From positions 1 through 34,327 of the forward strand of contig JAANWZ010000092.1 of NCBI GenBank assembly GCA_018263585.1: a stretch of DNA of 34,327 bases, read 5' to 3'. The position numbers and the translations under genes are program-made. Source of the DNA: Calditrichota bacterium (GTDB lineage: Bacteria; Electryoneota; Electryoneia; Electryoneales; Electryoneaceae). The notes beneath the pieces were generated by a model, which saw only the letters and a list, made by a program, of their open reading frames with translations, ran no database searches and had not been told where the DNA came from. Positions within the stretch are counted from its first letter, which is position 1. Each line of letters opens with the position of its first letter. Positions 25,131-31,464 of the stretch are shown here, piece after piece.

Positions 25131-25430
25131 GTGAAACAGGCATACAATTGGCCACGGGTGAGGGTGGACGATCATCGGAGAACTGAGATGTCCCTCGCGA
25201 ACCTGCATCTGTTTGAAATTGTTCGGCTCAGCGAGCGGATGCTGGACGTTGCGCGCAAGGGCACCGAAGATCGTCCCGACGCCGAGTGCGCGATCGTGTA
25301 CGGCACGCTGCACGATTACGCGATGCACTTGCGCAAGCTGGCGTTGGAGGAAGTGGAGCGGCACCGCCGGATGGGGGTGTTCGACGATGAGGACGTGCAG
25401 GCGTACGAATTGATTCGTTCCAGCTTGTGA
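25131..25430 (+). CDS. small hypothetical protein preceding the cytochrome genes
   Basis: Not recognised. 99 residues, starting at GTG 25131 with GGAGGAG a few bases upstream; an ATG at 25188, also with a good ribosome site (GGAG), would give 80 residues. The sequence is mostly helical and charged (LFEIVRLSERMLDVARKG, LHDYAMHLRKLALEEVERHRR), with no Cys motif, signal peptide or membrane segment, so it is probably cytoplasmic. It lies 73 bp before the 9-heme gene on the same strand and is likely the first gene of that transcript. Confidence 0.65.
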   Translation: MKQAYNWPRVRVDDHRRTEMSLANLHLFEIVRLSERMLDVARKGTEDRPDAECAIVYGTLHDYAMHLRKLALEEVERHRRMGVFDDEDVQAYELIRSSL

Positions 25431-25503
25431 ACGTTGGAACGAAATAGGTAGCGCGGGGGGTGGCCGGTGCGCCGGCCGCCCGCAAGCATCAGGAGGAAGG
25501 AAG

Positions 25504-27006
25504 ATGATGTGGAAGAAGCTCAGTGTCGTGGCGTTTGCGGCGTTGTTCGCGGCTGCGATGATCGGTTGTGAAGGGGAGCAGGGACCGCAGGGCCCGGCCG
25601 GCCCCGAAGGTCCAAGCGGGGTCGAAGATCCGAACATGACCTACTTGGGCGCCGAGGGCGCGGACTGCGCCCACTGCCACAGCGCGCCCGCGACACAGTG
25701 GCCGGGCACCGCCCACTCCACGGCTTACGGAGATCTCGACGAAGCCGATCGTGAGAACCCGTACTGCCTCCAGTGCCACACCACCGGCTGGGACTCGCAG
25801 GTCGCGTACGGCGACACCGTGATCGCGCCCGGCAACTACGGGCCGGACGAGTACGGCTACGACGACTACTTCAAGGTCGAGGGTGACTCCGCCGCAGAGC
25901 GGCGCGCCGAGCTCGAGAACGTCCAGTGCGAATCCTGCCACGGGCCGTTCGGACCGGTCGGCGATGTCGGCTTCTCCGACCACGAGCTGGAAGTGAACCT
26001 CGGCACCCGGTTCGTCGATGACGAGAGCGTCGCCGCCTGCTGGCCGTGCCACCGCACCCAGCTCTGGGAATGGGGCGGCTACGACCGTGAGACCGGAGAG
26101 TTCATCGGTCCGGAAGCGCGCTCCGGGCACGCGAACGCCGCCGAAGGTGATTTCGAGTTGTTCCAAGGGGAGCACTACACCGGCGGATCGTGTGCGGGTT
26201 GCCACACCGCGGAGGGGTTCGTCGAACGGATGGACCCGCAGCACCCGGACGGTTCGTTGATGGGCGGTGACGTACACTTCATCGGCTGCACAACCTGCCA
26301 CGACCCGCACAGCGAGTCCAACCCGTACCAGGTTCGTTCGCTCGCGGCCGTGCCCGTCGAGTATCACCTCGGGTATGACCCGGAAGAGACCGGCGACGGG
26401 ATCATGGACACGGGTACGCCGTCGCAGACCTGTGTCGCCTGCCACCACGCACGCCGCGACAACGACCACGTGGCCGGTCAGATCGACGAGGGTTACGCGT
26501 ACTTCGGCCCGCACGGCAGCCCGCAGATGGACATGTTCCTCGGCTACGGCAGCTACGAGATCCCCGGGGAGGATGACTACGTGCGCGAGACCGTGCACCA
26601 GACCTCCGGCCAGATGGAAGGCAACTACTGCGTCAAGTGCCACATGCAGGAGTTCATCACCGAGCACGGTGAGGACAATGTGGAGCACTACACGCACGAC
26701 TTCAAGCCGGGCACGGCGAAGTGTGCGCCCTGCCACACGGTTGACGATGCCCAACAGAAGCTCGAGGAGAAGCAGACGGCAACCGAAGAGTTGATGAACG
26801 ACCTCGCCGTACTGCTTGGCTATACCAACTGGGAAGACTACGAGACGTACTTCGACAGCCAGGCGGGCGACGTTACTGTCGAACAGCGTGAAGCCGCGTA
26901 CGCACTGCAGTTCGTGATCAACGACGGATCGATGGGTCTGCACAACTGGGAATACTCCCGGACGCTGCTGCAGAACGCGATCGACTACATGAACAACCTG
27001 CCGTAA
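25504..27006 (+). CDS. nine-heme c-type cytochrome lipoprotein with collagen-like linker
   Basis: Predicted outer-membrane or surface electron carrier of 500 residues. The signal peptide ends in a lipobox (AAMIGC), so Cys22 would be lipidated. It is followed at once by five Gly-X-Y triplets (GEQGPQGPAGPEGPSG), a flexible collagen-like spacer. Nine CxxCH heme motifs run from residue 55 to 411 (CAHCH, CLQCH, CESCH, CWPCH, CAGCH, CTTCH, CVACH, CVKCH, CAPCH). The last 90 residues have none and look helical. The start at 25504 has AGGAGG upstream. Position before a barrel and further cytochromes suggests it is the exposed end of an electron conduit; no exact family is recognised. Confidence 0.88.
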   Translation: MMWKKLSVVAFAALFAAAMIGCEGEQGPQGPAGPEGPSGVEDPNMTYLGAEGADCAHCHSAPATQWPGTAHSTAYGDLDEADRENPYCLQCHTTGWDSQVAYGDTVIAPGNYGPDEYGYDDYFKVEGDSAAERRAELENVQCESCHGPFGPVGDVGFSDHELEVNLGTRFVDDESVAACWPCHRTQLWEWGGYDRETGEFIGPEARSGHANAAEGDFELFQGEHYTGGSCAGCHTAEGFVERMDPQHPDGSLMGGDVHFIGCTTCHDPHSESNPYQVRSLAAVPVEYHLGYDPEETGDGIMDTGTPSQTCVACHHARRDNDHVAGQIDEGYAYFGPHGSPQMDMFLGYGSYEIPGEDDYVRETVHQTSGQMEGNYCVKCHMQEFITEHGEDNVEHYTHDFKPGTAKCAPCHTVDDAQQKLEEKQTATEELMNDLAVLLGYTNWEDYETYFDSQAGDVTVEQREAAYALQFVINDGSMGLHNWEYSRTLLQNAIDYMNNLP

Positions 27007-27062
27007 GCAAGCCGGCGGACGGTGCAAGTCCGTCGCTGCGGCGGATTCCGCACTACCTACTC

Positions 27063-27095
27063 GACCGCCGGCGCCGGTCGTCGGCGCCGGCGGTC
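27063..27095. terminator. strong GC hairpin after the nine-heme gene
   Basis: A perfect 14-bp stem, GACCGCCGGCGCCG with its reverse complement, around a five-base loop. There is no T run, so Rho-independent termination is doubtful; attenuation or mRNA 3'-end protection is as likely. Confidence 0.5.
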
Positions 27096-27109
27096 AACTG
27101 TCTGGTGAC

Positions 27110-27213
27110 GGAAAACTAGGGACAGACCCCTATTTCCTCACCGAGACGACACGATTTCAACCGCTTCATTTCGCAGCACGGAACAGGAAATTGGGGTCTG
27201 TCCCTGGTTTTCC
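27110..27213. repeat. inverted-repeat element with GGGACAGACCCC core
   Basis: Arms at 27110-27137 and 27186-27213 in opposite orientation, 48 bp apart. Same family as 1781-1908 but more diverged. The right arm ends 14 bases before the barrel gene, adjoining its ribosome site. Confidence 0.85.
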
Positions 27214-27227
27214 TCTCGGGAGGAGCG

Positions 27228-28496
27228 ATGAACAGCAGATGGGCCCGGACGGCGGCGCTCGTCATCCTCGCGGCCGCGCTCGCCGCCGCCACCGCGAGCG
27301 CGTCGAAGTTCCGCCTGCGCGGATCGGTTGACGCGTACGGCTACGGCTACCAGGACGCGGATAACGCGCATCATGTCTGGCTCGTCGAACGGACGAACCT
27401 GTCGCTGTACCGGAGCGGGACGCCGTGGTCGGTGCACATGAGTGGAGGTTGGCTCGGCGACAACGTGAGCAACTCCGCCGACCCCGATGATGACGGCCTC
27501 ACCGCCGACAAGTTCCGGTTCACCCGCGGCTACCTGCGCTACGGGCGGCTCGGCAGCCCGGTGCGCGCCCAGCTCGGACGGTTCTTCCTCGTGCGCGGGC
27601 CCGCGATCGGCGTGCTCGACGGGCTCGACGTCGAATACCGGTTCGGCGGCGGGTTCGAGCTCGCCGCGTTCGGCGGGCTCTGGGGTCCGTTCAGCCGCGA
27701 GTTCGAGTTCGAGGATCCCGACTCCGCGATCGCGTTCGGCGGTGAGATCGGCTGGACCGGGCGCGATGTCCTGTTCGCGCGCCGCACTCATCTCGCGGTT
27801 TCGTACGCGAACATCGAGCGCGACGGCGAGCCGCTCCGCCACCGGGTCGGGCTGCGCACGTACCACAGCTTCTCCTCCCGCGTCACCTGGTACAACGTCG
27901 CCGAGTTCCGCGTCGAAGGCACGCCTGTGCGGCGGGTCATTTCGCGCCTGCGCTACATTGACGACAAGTGCACGCGGTTCATCGAGTACGCGATGATCAC
28001 GCCGGACAACCCGGACGGGAGCTGGTTCGCCGACTTTGAAGAGGGAACGTACCAGCGCGTGCGCGCGTCCGCCGACCGCTGGCTCGTCCAGGACAAGTGG
28101 GGGTTCGGGTTGGACGGCGCCGCGCTGATTTCGGAAAAGGCCGGCTATCGCGTCGGCCCGTACTTCAAGTTCCCGTTCGGGCGCGTCGGCTACCGTTTCT
28201 ACTTCGGCGACCAGCCGAAGGCGGACGGGTTCTGGGCGCAGCTCGAGGCGAGTCCGTGGCGGCCGCTCGAGCTGTACGCGTACGGCTCGATGGCGAGCTA
28301 CGAGTGGAACGCGTTCGACGTGGAAACGGAGGACATCCTCTCACTGTACGCCGGTGCGAATCTCCGCCTCCCGTTCCTCGAGTCGCTGGAGTTCAACGCG
28401 GAATACCAGCACTTCCAGACGCCGCAGTATGATGAGGACCGCCGGTTCATGGGCGGCCTGCGCTGGGCGTTCGACACGGCGGAGGTGACCCGATGA
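27228..28496 (+). CDS. predicted outer-membrane beta-barrel of a porin-cytochrome complex
   Basis: 422 residues with a cleavable signal peptide (TASA-SKF), then alternating hydrophobic/polar strands typical of a barrel (FRLRGSVDAYGYGY, LELYAYGSMASYEW, LEFNAEYQHFQTP). No Cys-based heme motif. The ATG has GGGAGGAG upstream, and its stop overlaps the next gene's start as ATGA, tying it to the 11-heme cytochrome. By analogy with MtrB and the porins of porin-cytochrome complexes it would hold a multiheme wire through the outer membrane; it is much shorter than those (about 650-700). The role comes from context; no sequence family is recognised. Confidence 0.75.
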   Translation: MNSRWARTAALVILAAALAAATASASKFRLRGSVDAYGYGYQDADNAHHVWLVERTNLSLYRSGTPWSVHMSGGWLGDNVSNSADPDDDGLTADKFRFTRGYLRYGRLGSPVRAQLGRFFLVRGPAIGVLDGLDVEYRFGGGFELAAFGGLWGPFSREFEFEDPDSAIAFGGEIGWTGRDVLFARRTHLAVSYANIERDGEPLRHRVGLRTYHSFSSRVTWYNVAEFRVEGTPVRRVISRLRYIDDKCTRFIEYAMITPDNPDGSWFADFEEGTYQRVRASADRWLVQDKWGFGLDGAALISEKAGYRVGPYFKFPFGRVGYRFYFGDQPKADGFWAQLEASPWRPLELYAYGSMASYEWNAFDVETEDILSLYAGANLRLPFLESLEFNAEYQHFQTPQYDEDRRFMGGLRWAFDTAEVTR

Positions 28497-29329
28497 CACG
28501 CAACCGTTCGGCAACACTCCGGGTGCTCGTTCTGCTCGCCGGTGGGGTCGCGATCGCCGCGTTCGCGTTCGGCGGCGCCGCCGGCTCGCTCATCTTCCCG
28601 CACGATTTCCACGTGGAAGTCGTCGAGATGGTCTGCGAGGACTGCCACACGGGCGTGATCGATCTGCCCGAGGACGGCCGCTCGCGACTCGGCCACGACA
28701 CGTGCTCGACGTGTCATGACGTCGAGGATGACGACAACTGCGCGCTCTGCCACGAGGGCGGGGTGTACGAGCCGGCCGCAGGCAGGGCGGGCGAGTTCGC
28801 CGGCTTCGCCCACAACCGGCACCAGGCTCTCGACTGCGACCAGTGCCACGGCGACGTTGTTGCGGCCGGCGCCCCGGCGTTCCCCGGCAGCGAGGACTGC
28901 CGCGCCTGCCATGAAACCTACGAAGCTGAACCGGCGACGCACCGGATGAGCACGTGGCTGCACGATCACGGGTTGGACGCGCAGGTGTCGGACGCCGAAT
29001 GCGCCGCGTGCCACACGCAGGCGAGCTGCGACGACTGCCACCAGGGCGAGAACATTCTCGCCGGCACGCCGCATCCGCCCGAATGGAAGCACACACATTA
29101 CGCGGAGACGATGTACGGCCAGGAGTGCATGGTCTGCCACGAGACGCGCTCGTTCTGCACCGACTGCCACCGGAGCACGGTTCCGCGCCCGCACCCGCTC
29201 GGCTCCGAGTTCGCGAACCCCGAGACCGGCGGCACCCATGTCGAAGAGGCGGAGAGTTTCATGATAACGTGCCTCTCGTGCCACGAAGTGGAAACCGGCG
29301 ACCCCGTGTGCGCCCGCTGCCACAAGTAG
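28493..29329 (+). CDS. eleven-heme periplasmic c-type cytochrome
   Basis: 278 residues; an N-terminal hydrophobic signal or anchor (VLVLLAGGVAIAAFAF), then eleven CxxCH motifs between about residue 48 and the C-terminus (CEDCH, CSTCH, CALCH, CDQCH, CRACH, CAACH, CDDCH, CMVCH, CTDCH, CLSCH, CARCH), ending with CHK. Density of one heme per 20-25 residues matches MtrA-type wires, which have ten. Overlap with the barrel gene by four bases supports a complex in which this protein fills the barrel from the periplasmic side. Similarity to MtrA or DmsE is by layout only. Confidence 0.88.
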   Translation: MTRNRSATLRVLVLLAGGVAIAAFAFGGAAGSLIFPHDFHVEVVEMVCEDCHTGVIDLPEDGRSRLGHDTCSTCHDVEDDDNCALCHEGGVYEPAAGRAGEFAGFAHNRHQALDCDQCHGDVVAAGAPAFPGSEDCRACHETYEAEPATHRMSTWLHDHGLDAQVSDAECAACHTQASCDDCHQGENILAGTPHPPEWKHTHYAETMYGQECMVCHETRSFCTDCHRSTVPRPHPLGSEFANPETGGTHVEEAESFMITCLSCHEVETGDPVCARCHK

Positions 29330-29338
29330 GAGGAGACG

Positions 29339-30142
29339 ATGAAGCGTAGCGATCTGATCAGGCGATCGTTCGCGATGCCGCTCGCGGCGCTCCTCGCGCT
29401 CGGTCTGCTCGCGGGCTGCGGCAGCGAAGTCGCCGACGACTGGTCGCCGGCCGTTCCGCAAGAGGCCGATCACCCGTTCGCGCAGATCGCCGACCACGGC
29501 GACTGGCTTAGCGATAACGGCTACCCGTTGGACGACTGCCTCGCGTGCCACGCGCTCACCGGCGACGACTCCGGTGATGCGGGCGACGTCCCGTTCGGGC
29601 CGAGCTGCGGCCAGGCGTCCGGATGCCACGACACAAACGAAGGGCCCGAGGCGTGCAACACCTGCCACGGCGATTTCGACGCCGCCGACCCCGCGCAGCC
29701 GGCCTCGTGGGCGCCGGATGACCAGGGACACACCGCGCATCTTGACAACATGCGCTCCGAGCTGTTTTATACCTTCGATTGCTCCGCGTGCCACCGGATC
29801 CCGCGCGTGTGGGACGACCGCACGCACATCGACGAGGAGACGCCAGGCGAAGTCGAGATCGACTTTCACGAGCCCGCGAACGCGGGCGCCTGGCAGCCGG
29901 AATACAACCGCGAGAACGGCACGTGTTCCGCCGTGTACTGCCATCAGGGCGGCGAGCTGACGTGGGGTGACAACCTCGATCCGCTCACGTGCACGAGCTG
30001 CCACGCGATCCCGCCCCCACCGCCGCATCCGGACGCGACTGAAGGCGAATGCGTGAACTGTCACAGCCAGGTGGTGGACGAGGATGGTGAGATCATCAAT
30101 CCGGAGCTGCACATGAACGGACGCCTCGATGGTCCCGGTTGA
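29339..30142 (+). CDS. multiheme cytochrome lipoprotein with CxxxxCH/CxxCH domain
   Basis: 267 residues; the signal peptide ends in LLAGC, so it is a lipoprotein. Five standard motifs (CLACH, CNTCH, CSACH, CTSCH, CVNCH) and two odd ones: CSAVYCH (CX4CH) and CGQASGCH (CX5CH). The C-terminal block NGTCSAVYCH...LTCTSCHAIPPPPPHP...CVNCH is the CxxxxCH...CxxCH domain known from Geobacter outer-surface cytochromes. The ATG follows GGAGGAG, nine bases after the previous stop. Likely an outer-membrane-tethered partner of the barrel complex, either side of the membrane. Confidence 0.87.
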   Translation: MKRSDLIRRSFAMPLAALLALGLLAGCGSEVADDWSPAVPQEADHPFAQIADHGDWLSDNGYPLDDCLACHALTGDDSGDAGDVPFGPSCGQASGCHDTNEGPEACNTCHGDFDAADPAQPASWAPDDQGHTAHLDNMRSELFYTFDCSACHRIPRVWDDRTHIDEETPGEVEIDFHEPANAGAWQPEYNRENGTCSAVYCHQGGELTWGDNLDPLTCTSCHAIPPPPPHPDATEGECVNCHSQVVDEDGEIINPELHMNGRLDGPG

Positions 30143-30188
30143 TTCCCGTGATATGGACCAATCAACGTCAACGAAGGAGGACAAGCTG

Positions 30189-30758
30189 ATGCGCAGAGTT
30201 CTTATCGTGCTGCTCGCCGGCCTCGTTCCGGCGCTGTTCGCGCTCGTCCCGGCCGCGTCCGCGCAGGAAGCCGAAAAGGGCGAGGAAGCCGAAGCGAAGC
30301 ACGAATACATCAGCATGCGCAAGTGCTCGATGTGCCACAAGGGCGAACGGAAGGGAAACATCTACGAGATATGGGAGGCGAGCCGGCACGCGAAGGCGTT
30401 CGAAACGCTCGCCGGTGAGAAGGCGCTCGCGATCGCGAAGGAGAAGGGGATCGAGAACCCGCAGCAGGCCGGCGAGTGCCTGCAGTGCCACGTCACCGGT
30501 TACGGCGAGGACGAGTCGCTGACCGCGGATCTGGAGATGGCGAACGGCGTCACCTGCCAGGCGTGCCACGGCGCCGGCGGCGACTACGCGAAGATGTCAA
30601 CGATGAAGGACCTGAAGGCGTCGGTCGCGGCCGGCATGGTCGCCGATCCGAAGCAGCAGTGCGTCGAGTGCCACAACGAGAACAGCCCGACGTACAAGCC
30701 GTTCGACTTCGAGAAGTCCTGGGAGAAGATCAAGCACGCCACGCCCGAGGACGACTGA
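30189..30758 (+). CDS. tetraheme cytochrome c554-like protein
   Basis: 189 residues after choosing the ATG at 30189 (AAGGAGG upstream); 20 residues of open frame before it overlap the previous gene's end and are dropped. Signal peptide cut near ASA-QEA, so a soluble periplasmic protein. Four hemes: CSMCH, CLQCH, CQACH, CVECH. WEASRHAKAFETL and CLQCHVTGYG are the cytochrome_C554 family pattern. Probably a mobile carrier between the inner-membrane and outer-membrane multiheme proteins. Confidence 0.88.
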   Translation: MRRVLIVLLAGLVPALFALVPAASAQEAEKGEEAEAKHEYISMRKCSMCHKGERKGNIYEIWEASRHAKAFETLAGEKALAIAKEKGIENPQQAGECLQCHVTGYGEDESLTADLEMANGVTCQACHGAGGDYAKMSTMKDLKASVAAGMVADPKQQCVECHNENSPTYKPFDFEKSWEKIKHATPEDD

Positions 30759-31191
30759 GCGGGCGCGCGTAGCGGTGGTGTGACAGGTGCGGGTGGGTGT
30801 GCGCCGCCACGCCCGCCCGTGCATGTGTCGCCGCCGGCGCCCGCGGCCGCACCCGCCGGAGCCGGGGCGGCGGGTAAGCTGAATGCGAACTCGGCCTCTT
30901 ACAGGCCGAACCGGCGGCGAAGTGAGCGCCCGCTTGTTCACACATTCACAAGCTCTGGATCGGCTGGTTCGTGCCCCTGTGACGGCGCGTCTGTTTGCGG
31001 TGTCGCAGGGCCCGTACGTGCCCCTGTGACAGCGCGTCTGTTTGCGATGTCGCAGGGTTGGATCGGCCGGCAGGTGAACTGGTCGGGTCGGTCGCGCGGG
31101 TCGGGTCCGCGGTGACGCCCTTCGGGCCGTCCCCGCGGGCATATTCGGTTTGGGGCGGGGGGACGCTTGCGAGCAAGCGTCCCCGGAGTGA
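30759..31191. repeat. intergenic palindromic repeats before the heptamer array
   Basis: Two tandem CCCTGTGACRGCGCG...TGTCGCAGGG hairpins (30971-31010 and 31018-31057), an inverted CCGCGGTGACGCC...CCCGCGGGCAT copy (31106-31142), and a GGGGACGCTTGC palindrome (31159-31184). No gene is visible in these 433 bases. Confidence 0.8.
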
Positions 31192-31457
31192 GACATCTGA
31201 CATCTGACATCTGACATCTGACATCTGACATCTGACATCTGACATCTGACATCTGACATCTGACATCTGACATCTGACATCTGACATCTGACATCTGACA
31301 TCTGACATCTGACATCTGACGACTGACATCTGACATCTGACATCTGACTTCTGACATCTGACATCTGACATCTGACATCTGACATCTGACATCTGACATC
31401 TGACATCTGACATCTGACATCTGACATCTGACATCTGACGACTGACATCTGAGATCT
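31192..31457. repeat. heptanucleotide tandem array, 38 units of GACATCT
   Basis: Exactly 38 consecutive seven-base units (266 bp). Thirty-four are GACATCT; the variants are unit 19 (GACGACT), unit 23 (GACTTCT), unit 36 (GACGACT) and unit 38 (GAGATCT). The array ends seven bases before the start codon of the 19-heme gene, occupying the place of its promoter and ribosome site. On the plus strand each unit contributes a TGA, closing all three frames, so nothing can be translated through it into the gene. Confidence 0.97.
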
Positions 31458-31464
31458 GACGGCG

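Noticed and set aside
25489-27027. 512-residue minus-strand frame opposite the nine-heme gene
   Set aside because: Antisense to nine CxxCH motifs and a lipoprotein signal; no domain on the minus strand.
27008-27050. Riboswitch or group II intron fragment suggested by GGTGCAAGTCC
   Set aside because: Only this short string matches; no further conserved stems, boxes or intron-encoded protein are visible.
28298-30361. 687-residue minus-strand frame opposite the cytochrome genes
   Set aside because: Antisense shadow of GC-rich genes with clear heme motifs; very rich in Arg, Ala and Val, with no recognisable domain.
31192-31457. CRISPR array
   Set aside because: Units are contiguous seven-mers with no spacers, and no cas genes are present.
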